A stretch of DNA of 64,000 nt, from the NCBI GenBank assembly GCA_023213395.1, contig CM041465.1:141677741-141741740 (forward strand), in the 5' to 3' direction. The notes under the pieces are model-generated. The model had not been told where the DNA came from and made no database searches. It worked only from the letters and a program-made list of their open reading frames with translations. The stretch is from Cycas panzhihuaensis. Taxonomy: Eukaryota > Cycadophyta. Positions 31,862 through 41,730 of this stretch are shown in pieces. A program made the position numbers and the translations under genes. Every line of letters begins with the position of its first letter. Position 1 is the first letter of the stretch.

Positions 31862-33492
31862 TTAATTTCTCCTTTGAGCTTCGATGATCTTTACCTTTTC
31901 CCTGCGTATGTACTCCATATCAGGTCTTGTTATTTGAGGAGGTAATCTCAGTCCGTTTCGTTTCAAATATTCACATAACATGGCAACATCCTGCATTGTA
32001 TCCAGCAGAGCTAATGTCGGCTTTTCCCCAGAGTGCAACTGCTCGATTTCTTGATTTAATTCGCTATTTACTCTCTCTGTCAGTTCCAATTGATCTCTAT
32101 AAGAATTACATTCCCTCCATAAGTTTTTACATCATTATGATTCTTCATCTGTCTTTATAATCCATGCTCCCAGCCGGTGATAAACTTGTTGCATGTCTGC
32201 TGGAATATACCTGTCAAACCTTATCTTGAACTCCTCCACTTGTGGCCCTACCTCATTTATGTCGTCCACCCAATCCATTATAAATTTTTTTAAGGAGTCC
32301 AATTTCTCCTCAGTAATTTGATGAATCCTTTTCAAGGATTCTTCTGGCGGCTTTGCTCTGCTTTCTAACTCCGTAACCAGCTGCCTGGTTACCTTTGCCA
32401 ACAATGTCGTCCTCCAATTAGTCACATCCTGGGCATCACATTCCATTGGATCCAGTCCTTCTTCCAGAATTTCCCTATCTACATTGAACTCAACCTCTGG
32501 TGGATGATTATTCAATTTCTCTATAATTTCTTTCTTTCTTCTTTCTTGTGCCAACCTTTTCATTTTCTGCTTTTGCACCTCATCCTCTACTATTGCTACT
32601 TTCTCCAATCTTTCTTCCCTTCCTTCCTCCTCCACCGGCTCTGTTTTGGGAACCTTCTCTACTTCTCCCTCTAAAGAACTGGCTCCTTTCTCCCATTCTA
32701 CTTTTTCCTTCCCTTTTCGGGTAATGTGTTCTTTGCCTCCACACCTGATTCATTCGATACAATTTTTTGTATCCACTCCTGGGCTTGGCCTTGCTCTTTT
32801 TCCCAGTCTTTCTCACTATCATCCGTCCAACAAGCTAACGGTGATTGCTCCCTGTTTCCCTTAAGCATACTAACTTCTGGACATTGAAACATGAGCAATC
32901 CCTGTAAAATAGTTACATAATAAAAAGAAGCAGTTTTGTTAGATTCCAAAACTGCTTGCAAACTTAATTTTATTCTTTCCTTCACAAATTTTGCCCAATT
33001 TAAGACTTTCCCGTGGGCCACTTGATTAACCATCGTTCTTAAGTTACTTGGCACGAATGTATTCTTTTGAGTAAGCACGATTTTAGTAAAAATAAAATGT
33101 GCTAAAAATTGCTTCTCAGGGGCTTGTATGCCTGCTATTCTAATGCCTAAAGTAGAGGCGTCTTTGTTTTCTGCCCCAATTATCCTTGCTGCTTCTTCTC
33201 GAGATATCAAAGTATCCCTCTTAATCTTTTCACCTTCTTTCGGAAGTCCAGTAACCGCCGCTATCATTTCTTCTGAAACTTGTACCATTTCCGAGTATTT
33301 GGCCAATAACGGAATTGTTACCTGCAAAAATTTATTTACATTGGGCAAAGTCCCCACCATTATAAACTTATGCAATCCTGCCTTAATGATCAACTTCCTT
33401 CGTTCATCTTCTTTCCTCATGGTTTGCCATTCTGCGCGAATCCTAAAATCATCATTTTCTCTAAGTAGCAGCGTTCTCGACATTTTTTCCAA
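31862..33492 (-). pseudogene. Element F accessory ORF (aORF) downstream of pol
   Basis: A sense-strand ORF of about 540 codons between the integrase tail and the 3' LTR. Residues 1-264 are open (33492-32698): MSRTLLLRENDDFRIRAEWQ, KFLQVTIPLLAKYSEMVQV, EEMIAAVTGLPKEGEKIKRD, STLGIRIAGIQAPEKQFLAH and NTFVPSNLRTMVNQVAHGK. A frameshift near 32700-32710 leads to a Lys/Glu-rich middle (EEEGREERLEKVAIVEDEVQ), a helical stretch to 32135, then TAA-TGA and a coiled-coil-like end (ELTERVNSELNQEIEQLHSG) to 31862. Element G has a related ORF in the same position (57331-58549). The GLP-x-GE motif and following blocks loosely recall plant-transposon or plant-mobile-domain proteins, which is only a hypothesis. 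No function is known. Confidence 0.75.
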
Positions 33493-33558
33493 CCGTTCCC
33501 TAGACTTAGTCTGCCTTACAATTGTTTCCCTTGTCAGTTGTAATGCCGTGTCGTCTTA

Positions 33559-33765
33559 CCGTTACAACTTTGAATCGTTCCGTCACTGCTGGTTGCTTGC
33601 CAATGCGACTTAAATTACTTCGTTGCTGCTAGTTACTTGCCACTACAACTCTGAATCCTTCCATTGTTGCTGGTTGCTTACCGCTGCAATTCCGACTTCT
33701 TCCGTCACTGCCAGTTGCTTACTGTTGCAATTTCGACTTCTACCGTCACTGTTGGTTGCAATTCC
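33559..33765. repeat. 41-bp tandem array upstream of the F aORF
   Basis: About five diverged copies starting near 33559, 33600, 33640, 33681 and 33722, with the pattern CCGTTACAACTTTGAATCG then CACTGCTGGTTGCTTG. On the coding (minus) strand it lies just before the aORF start at 33492, so it may be its leader or promoter (inference). The region 33770-34260 beyond it has no recognised content. Confidence 0.75.
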
Positions 33766-34273
33766 GTTACTTCCTTTTCATGCTGCTACAACACAGTGGT
33801 GCTGCAATTATACTCCTATTCCGCCCCGAATGCACCCACCTATCTTAGTGTTGTAACTGCGTTCTGGATTCTATGGGCTGTTGTCTTGTCCCCGCCACTG
33901 TTTTCCGATGTAAAGTTGTTTCATAACTCCTCATTTCTGTGCGCCATACTTACACTAGACTTCATCATATCTAGGTAGTTATTGTGGGTCGTTACATATC
34001 ACATCCGCACTTCCGTTGATTGTCTGCACTATGTCTTCTTTTACGTCTTTCTATGCCCACGTCCCTTAATCATTCATGATTAATATATGTGCGTCCTTCA
34101 TGATATTTATACCCACGTCGCACCTCCTTATGTGCATCCACGACCTTACTTTATGTTCACTTCATTCCATTTTCAACCAGTTAATGGAATGATGTGAACA
34201 TCTTTGAAGCTTGTAACACCTTTACTAAGGATAATTGCCCCTTAGTTAATGATGTTCCCACTTTTTTTTTTTA

Positions 34274-35407
34274 TTACATTCTATACAATTTTAATCTACT
34301 GCCATTGACTAATTTAGTCAATGGCTGGCCATCCAATTGCTGTAATTTCACTGCTCCATTATCATGAATACAGTTAATCCTATATGGACCTAACCATCTT
34401 ATTTTCATTTTGCCGGGTTTAAATTTAAACTTGCTATCATACAACAATACCAAATCATTTATCTTAAATTCAGGTTTTTTAAGGTGGCGGTCGTGCCATT
34501 CTTTCCACCTTTTCTTTTCCACTTTCAATTCCCACAACGCTCATGCCCTGGTCTCGTCCAGCTTCATTAATTGAATCAGTCGCTGATCGTAGGAAACTTC
34601 CAGCTCTGTCATGAGATGCTGAGCCACTCTGAAGCTCTCTACTTGATCTTGTGAAGAGGTCCTTATCATAGGAGAAGCTGCTTGCATTGGAGAACCCACA
34701 CATTGGGAACCATCACTTCTTGTCGACTGGCCATCCTTACCAGTCATGCCCCACCTTAACAAAACCCTAAACCTTCGGGGATCCATTTCCCCACAAATAG
34801 GAGAGCCAAAAGAGGTTACATTCCCTTGTGTTTGTGCTTGGGCTTGAAGTAATAGTTGTTGCTGCTGCTGAGCCGTCAAAAGTTGAAAGAGTTGAAATTG
34901 CTGGGAAGACTACAAGAAAGATTTTTGTCCTTGTTGCACCAAACTTGGACGAAGTTGATTGATACCAGTTAATGGCCAACCCTTAAGCGGTAAGGTATTA
35001 ACCCCTTGATTCATACCTTCTCCGCCTTTTTCCAGTTGCTGTTGATCTGGACACAATTCCATAAGATAACATTTTGAGGACTTATCCCTTGTTTCTTCCC
35101 AAGCGGATTGCAACCAATCCAACAAGTATGTTGATGATGTTTCACTTGAAATCTGTGGGGGAGTCTTTATAGCCTGGAATGCTGTCTCCGAACAACGACT
35201 TACTATGGTGGCCAAGGTTGTAGTAGTTGAGGACACCCCATCTTCATCCTGTACCTTTTTAATATGTGGTCCATCTGAGCAAAGAGGCAATACAACTTTC
35301 TTTCTTGCAGAATATAAAGTAAAGGTCAGCTTTCCCCAATCTTGCAAAGCCTCTGTTACCAATAGCCATGGTCGTCCTAAGAGTGCAGGATATGTTTTAT
35401 TGTGATC
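34274..35407 (-). pseudogene. Element F protease end, Gln-rich linker and integrase C-terminal tail
   Basis: After TYPALLGRPWLLVTEAL (protease end, about 35360-35400) the frame continues with KLTFTLYSARKKVVLPLCSD and a Ser/Thr/Gln-rich stretch including TAQQQQQLLLQAQAQTQGN (about 34820-34880). It then joins AQHLMTELEVSYDQRLIQLM and, after a stop, LWELKVEKKRWKEWHDRHLK, INDLVLLYDSKFKFKPGKMK, IRWLGPYRINCIHDNGAVKL. The last blocks are the integrase C-terminal domain; element G has the same part (YDRHLRMPQFKEGDQVLLYD). RT, RNase H and integrase catalytic parts are absent and replaced by the linker. Confidence 0.8.
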
Positions 35408-35899
35408 CTACATTCTTACAACTGCAAAATCTAGGCAAATCGTGATTCCCGCCACTGTCATTGGAATGTTCAGCAAAGATCCCATTGGTCGAACTTGCAA
35501 TTGGTTAGCTAACCGAATTGCATAATCTGGGGAAACCAATTCTAGCTGTCCTAGTGAAATCCATGTGGATTCAGGGAGCACATTTACTCCTGATCCACCA
35601 TTCACTACTGTTCTACAAATCATCGTTCCAAACAAAGTCATTGGAACTCTTGGATCAATTGCATCCATCTTCGTTGCTCGCAACACTGACTTTTCCATAT
35701 GATCTAAAAAATAACTGGCTTCCCACCATTTAAAGATAACGGTTATAGGGATAGATATACCTGATTCCATTAACAAGTCCCTTACATCTCGCAGTTTCTG
35801 CCAAGGATTTTTGTCCAATTGCTCTCCATGCACTGGTGGTCGCCTTTGGTATACTTGTCCTTTAAACCGATTTGCTTGTTCAAACTCATCTAACTGCAC
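35408..35899 (-). pseudogene. Element F protease
   Basis: The open frame 35899-35408 includes TVVNGGSGVNVLPESTWISL. In this gypsy group the motif is DGG-[SA]-xVN-[IV]-LP; here the catalytic Asp reads Asn. It continues YAIRLANQLQVRPMGSLLNI and TVAGITICLDFAVVRM, matching element G (VRKLANIKVDVSGITVRIDF). A stop at 35408 separates it from its last strand. The upstream part (QANRFKGQVYQRRPPVHGE) is the gag-protease linker. Confidence 0.85.
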
Positions 35900-35914
35900 A
35901 GTTCTTGTAGCCTC

Positions 35915-36343
35915 TTATATAGCTTTGATGACTTCTTGCAGTCTTTCCTTTTCCACTGCTGGATCTGGGAAATTCTCACTACTTGTTGCATCTATGACCC
36001 TTCCACTTCTCGTTTGAATATACACTGGCTTTTCCTTGTCCGGAATTTTTGTAGCCAGATATGAAGTCTGCACTTTCAGGCCAAAATTCTTTGGGCAATT
36101 TGCCCACTCATGGTCTGTTGGGCCACATTCTTCGCAGATATAATCTTTCCCTTGCTTCTGCAGTGGACAATCTGTCTTGAAATGGCCCCATCTCGAACAC
36201 AAATAACAACGAACTAGCTTTGTCTTGCCTTTGTATTGTTTAAAGGAAGAATTTTCTTTCTTTTGATAGAAAGATTCTCTTACTGGATTCTTATGGTAAC
36301 ATTCCCACGTATAGTGGTTTCCTCTCTTGCAAACTCGCACCAT
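35915..36343 (-). pseudogene. Element F nucleocapsid zinc knuckles
   Basis: Three knuckle-like blocks: RVCKRGNHYTWEC (first Cys missing), CYLCSRWGHFKTDC and CEECGPTDHEWANC (both full C-x2-C-x4-H-x4-C). Element G carries equivalents, including CNNCGPSEHRTKDC. A stop and frame change separate this from the gag core at 36418. Confidence 0.85.
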
Positions 36344-36417
36344 CTTCTCTCCAATTGCTGATGTTCATTTTTAAAGTGGCCTGGTTGTCCACAAGGGGGA
36401 GGGCACCATATGTTTCC

Positions 36418-37450
36418 TCAAGATTTTCCCATTTTTAATCTGGCTATCTCCATCCTTAGTTTTTCAATTTCTTCATTCTGCTGATTCGTTTCAGCAGGCA
36501 TTACCAAGGGTTGTTGTTTTAACATCTCTACCTCTTTCTTTAAAACCTCAATTTCTGGGTTTGTGGTCCACAGGGATAAGGATGTTTGCCCAAAATTCTC
36601 GGTTCCATTCTGCAGGTATGCTGTCCTCATCTGATTTTCAAAATGTAATGCTAACTCTTTGACCTGCTCATAACTATTAAGAGGATGAAACATAATTTTC
36701 TCCTTCAAATGGGGCAACAACCCCTGTACAAAATACTTCAGAGACAGCATTGGATTCATTGGTATAAGAGGATCCATTTTATTCAGGATGATTTTAAGTC
36801 TGCCATCAAAATCGTTAACTGACTCACCTGGTACTTGTTTGATTTCCTCCAAAGCCTGAAATATTGACATTGGATCTCTTAACCACTGAAACCTGTCCAA
36901 GAATTGTGTCTGGACCACTTCCCGAGTGGGATTTGTCTTCGCTACGTACTGGTACCATGCAATTGCTGTCTTGCACAACGTGGAGAAGAATCTTGCCTTA
37001 ATTTCCTCTGGGTCTTTAATCTTCTTAATCTTCAGCATATTGGAGAATAGAGCTAGATGGTCTCCAGGATCTCCTGAGCCATTAAATTGCAAATGCCCAA
37101 ACATAGCATCGTTCTGGACTATTACATATGGAGGAACCGTTTGGTTTCCTCCTCCCATTCCATTGCCTTGTGACATGTTTCTCGGACCTGAGGATTCTGG
37201 TCCAATTATGTTAAGTTCTCCTTCACTCCTCCCTTGCCTTAGGACTGCACTTTCTGGGCTCTCTTCCACAAATGATGAGCCTGAAAATATCCCAATCATT
37301 CTATACAACGGATTTAACACATGGGAATGAGATTCTTTTATCTTCACAATGTAATAGTCCCACCTTGCTGTGGTGGTACTATATACCTCCAAATTGTTTG
37401 ACTTCCCTTTTTCTGTGGCAATTTGCTTTTCTTCAAGTCTCTGCAGATTT
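36418..37450 (-). pseudogene. Element F gag core
   Basis: Part of a 471-codon open frame (37833-36418). The Retrotrans_gag region includes FGHLQFNGSGDPGDHLALFS, KARFFSTLCKTAIAWYQYVA, PGESVNDFDGRLKIILNK and LSLKYFVQGLLPHLKEKIMF. It ends in a leucine/glutamate helix (PEIEVLKKEVEMLKQQ, EIEKLRMEIARLKMGK) likely to form a coiled coil. The frame is uninterrupted for over 1.4 kb, unusual in this window, so F decayed later than most neighbours or its gag was kept under selection longer. Confidence 0.88.
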
Positions 37451-37590
37451 AGAACTTCTTCTTGATTTTTTGCAGGTTTCAACAGTTTGTTCCTCTGATT
37501 TTCTTCAGATTTCAGCAAATCTTCAAAATTTAGCAAATCTTTCTTATGCAGATCTTCAGAATTCAACAAGTCTTTCTTCAACAAATCTTT

Positions 37591-37940
37591 AGGATTCTTC
37601 TGATTTTCTTCAAATTTCAGCAAATCTTCAGAATTCAGCAAATCTTTCTTCTGCAGATCTTCAGAATTTAGCAAGTCTTTCCTCGAAAAATCTTCAGGAT
37701 TCTTCTGATTTTCTTCAAATTTCAGCAAATCTTCAGAATTCAGCGAATCTTTCTTCTGCAGATCTTCATAATTCAACAAGTCTTTTTTCGACAAATCTTC
37801 AGGATTCTTCTGATTTTCTTCAAATTTCAGCAAATCTTCAGAATGCAGCGAATCTTTCTTCTACAGATCTTCAGAATTCAGTAAGTCTTTCTTCAACAAA
37901 TCTTCAAGATTCTTCTGATTTCCTTCAAATTGAAGATTTC
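37591..37940. repeat. 105-bp tandem repeat in F gag
   Basis: Units start at 37591, 37696, 37801 and 37906, each beginning [AC]AGGATTCTTCTGATTTTC (plus strand). The exact 105-bp period is a multiple of three and keeps the 35-residue coding repeat in frame. Further diverged units extend to about 37490 and 38090. Confidence 0.9.
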
Positions 37941-38214
37941 TTTATGATTTTCTTCAAGTTCCAGAAACAAGTCTTCAAGATGCAGCAAATCTCTTCTTTG
38001 ATTTTCTTCAGGTTTCAGCAACAAGTCTTCAGGGTATAGCAGATTTCTTTGATTTTCTTCAGATTTCAGCAATTCTTCCCAATTTCTTTCCTGATTCAAG
38101 TCTTTATTTTGCAAATCTTCAAGATGATTTTTTCCAGAAATCTGGAAATATCTGTCTTCTTTCAGCCTCAAGTCTTGCTGATTTTTCAGCCTTACATCCT
38201 GCAACCCTTCATCC

Positions 38215-38490
38215 TCGTTCAGGCTTAAATCTTGCTAGTTTTTCAACCCTGAATCTTGCTGGTTTTTCAGCCCTGAATCTTGTTGATTTTTCAGCAAATA
38301 GTCATCTCCTTTCAGGCTTAAATCTTGCTGGTTTTTCAGCCCTAAATCTTGTTGATTTTTTAGCAAATAGTCATCTCCTTTCAGGCTTAAACCTTGCTAT
38401 TTTTTAGCCCTGAATCTTGATGATTTTTCAGCAAATATTCATCTCCTTTCAGGCTTAAACCTTGCTGGTTTTTCAGCCTTGCTTCTTACT
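38215..38490. repeat. 69-bp tandem repeat in F gag
   Basis: The word TCATCTCCTTTCAGGCTTAA recurs at 38303, 38372 and about 38441, a period of 69 bp (23 codons). Half-units of about 33 bp (TTGCTGGTTTTTCAGCCC type) are visible inside. It encodes the Asn/Gln/Asp-rich repeat of the gag N terminus. Confidence 0.85.
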
Positions 38491-38999
38491 GATTTTTAAC
38501 TTCCTTCTCAGAAATCTGAGAATCATTTATTTGCTTCTGTGCAGAAATTTGATTTTCTTCAGAATTTTTCAACTGTCTCTCCTTTGTCTGGTTATCTCCA
38601 CAATTTTGGAGGTCTTTACCTTCTTCTTGTCTATCTTGAGACTCTTGCAGGTCTCCCTCTCTCGTCTGTCTTGGCTCTTCTTTTTCCTCAGAAATCTTTT
38701 TTTCAGTTTTATTTTCTTCTTCTAGCTGTCTCTTGTCCTCCTGGGCCTCCTTTTCTTTGCCACGTCCTGTGCGTGCAACTGGGGTCTAGCTTTCTTCCTG
38801 CCGCCCCTTCCCAACTCTTTTCTTCACCGGTTTTCTTTCTACTGGCTCCCTTGGTCTGCGTGTGCCTTCCTGGCTTTTCTCCGCGCCCCAGCGTCGACTT
38901 CTTTCTTCTCTTGACTCAACCTTTCTCAACGAGTCGGCCCTCGGTGGCATGGATAGCCTCTAATCTTCAACGTTTCATCTTTCTTTGGTTAGGAAAACT

Positions 39000-39012
39000 G
39001 ACAACGGAACCA
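39000..39012 (-). promoter_or_regulatory. Element F primer binding site (tRNA-Glu-like)
   Basis: On the minus strand TGGTTCCGTTGTC follows the 5' LTR by three bases. Plant tRNA-Glu ends CAACGGAACCA in many genes, so its complement TGGTTCCGTTGCC matches with one difference. G has TGATTCCGTTGCC in the same place. The tRNA assignment is from memory of tRNA sequences. Confidence 0.65.
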
Positions 39013-39015
39013 AGA

Positions 39016-39613
39016 TGTGTGTGCCTCGCTTCATATTTCCTAACATACAGAATTCATAGTGAAAGAGAGACACAGAATTGGTGAGACCAACAATAACTAA
39101 CTTTATTCATGGCAGAAAGGGCACTGCGCCTAGTCCTCTCACAACCAGACGCATGCCTGAGCAATTACAACTAGAGGACAACCCACCCAATGTGTGGGTT
39201 CCAGCCAGATCAACCAGACGCATACACACACGATTGATATCTCCCTCATGTCTATTCTATTTCTTTATATGTAGTTAACACATGGTTACATAATTGTTTT
39301 TTCAATTTTGTCCTATCTTAACTAATCTGCCCATTGCCCATCTCTGCCCGAACTGCCCACGGTCAGCCCAAGTTGCACTCAGGTCCGCTGGTTGCACTCC
39401 CGGTAGTCCTTAGTTGTAGTTGCAGTCCTCGCAGTTGTAGCTGCAGTCTTCACTGTTGCAGTCACAGACCTTCACTGTTGTACCACGACCCTCACATTGC
39501 AGTGAGAGAGCTTCATCAGATCGTAGTAGCAGCAAACCTTGTTGTAGCAATTGTAGTAGCAGTAGACCTTGCTATTACAGCCGCACCTCAAAATGGTTGT
39601 TAGGCCGCACACA
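39016..39613 (-). repeat. Element F 5' LTR
   Basis: 598 bp, TGTGTGTGCCTCGC to GCCGCACACA, followed by the target copy AAGAG. It is highly similar to the 3' LTR apart from the short-repeat stretch. This makes F younger than I, J and C by eye. Confidence 0.92.
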
Positions 39614-39618
39614 AAGAG

Positions 39619-41195
39619 GTAATCACTCTCTCCTAGAAGGAGCAACTTTTCTTTTATAAGTGATATAAATTAATTACCTTTAAGTGGATAACCGGTTATT
39701 TGTTTGAAGATCCATGTCTCAAGGATGCAATTATCAAAGTCTTGTAGTTTACACAAGACATGCCAACATTTCTACTACCAAGTGGAGCTAATGCCAACCC
39801 ATCATAGTGGTGTTGTAATACTCATATGAGTTCTCCCTCAATGGTACCGCAAGCCAAGAGGAGCAATAGGAGTATACTTGAGTACACAAGCATCCATTTG
39901 TTGGAAATATCCACCAAGTGATTTTTTCATTCCATCCCATTTTGACTTCTTTAAACATTACCATGCATAAAGTTATAACCATCTCAAATCCATTTAGGTA
40001 GGAGATCACGTGCACTAAGTGTGCGGATGAGTTACTCCTTCATTTGCCTCTTTGAGAGGTTCTCTTCAAGCAACAGATGTCAAAGGGCAATTTATCCATT
40101 AAATATTAGTAAGGCTCCTTAAGAGGTTCCCCCCAAACAATGAATGTGAGAGGGCCAACAATTTGGTTCAATGAACTCTCCTCAAGGGACACATGAAAGA
40201 GGGTAATTAGTTCTCCTTGACACATGAAGGTAATCATGGGATGGTTGGGTAGTACAAGCCATAGTTTCAATTTCTTTTGATTTGTGGGTTTACTTTGTGA
40301 CTAAGGATTTCACTATAATATTTGCATCCACATTCTATTATCAAATGTGATCAAACACACCATGGCATAAATCCAATTTGCAAGTCAAAGGAAACATAGA
40401 AGCCCTTTTCAAGGTCATTGTTTGACTTGCAATCCCACAAAACTATACATCATGCATATCCATGTTCATTCTTCTAACTAGACTAAGACAATAATCGATT
40501 TTTGATCATGCAATATGCATTTAAGACTTGTACATAATTGCTTTTGAATGTCTTAATTATCCCCATTCAATAGTCAACGACATTTCATCATGCATAGTAA
40601 GTCTTCCTTTCAATAGATGCATGAAATTGTACTTTTTGTTCATGAACTGTCATATGTAAACAGAATTTAATCTCTAAATACATTATTAATGTTGGAGATC
40701 ATTAAAGATAAGAATTGAATTTTGTTTTTCATATGCCAATCATGCACCCATCTCTTTTTGCATGGTAAATGCATAAAAGAGCTTAATATGTAAGCACAGA
40801 GTTTTGACTTTTTAAATTTTATTCCACCTATCCAGTGTACTTTCCTCTTATTAATTGATTCATTAATTGAAACATTATCAAAGAGAATATTTTCGTGTAA
40901 TCAAAATGCATATGTTACGTCCATAAGTATTTCAGAATTTAGATTTTCCATTTACTTCTTATTTTAGGAAATAAATTCCTGAATACGTATGGGGACTAAT
41001 TGTGTCTTACCTGAGCTTGTATGGCCCACACACTCCAAATCCATACAATTTTGAGTTGGAGGGCCATGTAGCCATATAATATGGTTGGTTTCTCTACTTT
41101 TAAAAATTTCAGAGTACTGAGTGTGTTACTAAGATCATACAGCCCTAATAAATATTTGGCGGCCCTATCAAGTCCATACCACCATATGACTATTC
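39619..41195. other. Diverged repeat copy 1, right of element F
   Basis: Continues the sequence left of F (30980-31195). Words such as TGGATAACCGGTTAT then GATCCATGTCTCAAGGATG (39687-39728) correspond to TGGATAACTAGTTAT and GACCCATGCTTCAAGGGTG near 50072-50113. No gene or LTR was recognised; the origin of the repeat is unknown. Confidence 0.5.
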
Positions 41196-41200
41196 ATACA

Positions 41201-41730
41201 TGTTGCATGCCTAATGTATTAATGTGAAGTCGGCTCCAAATAGACATGTAAAATCAATTTTAAGAAAAAGAAGAAATCTATTTTTCAGAGGGAGAATAAA
41301 TAAGCCCCAACCTATGATTATAAATACTGGAGCACTATTTATTTGTAAATCACTTTTGGAATATTATTTATTTAATCTAAGATGGTGATGTAAAACCATC
41401 CTGGGCACTATTATACTCTACAAGGATCCCTTTTGTCTAAAAAAGGGCAGTTATTCGAAAACTTCATCTGATATTTTATCATTTACTATTGTAAATCTGA
41501 TATTATTTTATATTTTGAACTATTATTTTTATAAGCATATCTTATATTTCTGAGTTTGTACCAAAATTTTGTCATTATCTAAGTGAACTTATATTATTTT
41601 ATATTCTGAGCTATTTTTTTTACATGCACACCTTATATTTATGAATTTGTACTGAATTTCTGTCATGGTTTCTAGATTTTGTACCGAATTTCCATATGAG
41701 AATGTGCAAATGACCTGCAAAAGAGTTACA
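41201..41730 (+). repeat. Element I 5' LTR with internal tandem duplication
   Basis: Matches 43899-44296 from TAATGTATTAATGTGAAGTC to TTTGTCATTATCTAAGTG. It is longer because a segment of about 110 bp (TTATATTTCTGAGTTTGTACC and neighbours) is duplicated at about 41480-41680. After the end (GAGTTACA, 41730) comes ATTGGCACCGAGAC, a primer-site-like block; I cannot assign its tRNA. Confidence 0.7.

Larger units (their letters stand above)
37451..38950 (-). pseudogene. Element F gag N-terminal extension with tandem repeats
   Basis: The gag start is placed at 38950: MPPRADSLRKVESREERSRR, the first ATG after the primer site and matching the MPPK start of G. The region is strongly basic/acidic (for example GRGKEKEAQEDKRQLEEENK). 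Two repeat arrays follow: 23-residue units (69 bp) with KNQQDLGLKNQQDLSLKGDD, and 35-residue units (105 bp) with LLKFEENQKNPEDL and KKDLLNSEDLQ. In-frame stops occur near 38788 and within the 69-bp array. Such repeats predict a long, disordered or helical charged tail on the capsid protein; its role is unknown. Confidence 0.8.
31196..39613 (-). mobile_element. Gypsy-type element F, non-autonomous, with extra 3' ORF
   Basis: LTRs at 31196-31796 and 39016-39613 begin TGTGTG and end CACACA, flanked by the perfect target duplication AAGAG (31191-31195 and 39614-39618). Minus-strand order: LTR, tRNA-Glu-like primer site, long repeat-bearing gag, zinc knuckles, protease, a Gln-rich linker, an integrase C-terminal tail, a 41-bp tandem array, an accessory ORF, hairpin, polypurine tract, LTR. 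No RT, RNase H or integrase core exists between protease and tail, so it would depend on another element for reverse transcription. It interrupts a diverged repeat whose second copy is near 49.7-50.8 kb. Confidence 0.92.

Noticed and set aside
38462-39084. Plus-strand ORFs with hydrophobic, Leu/Phe-rich products
   Set aside because: They are the antisense of the charged gag N terminus of F; the hydrophobic look comes from complementing Lys/Glu codons.
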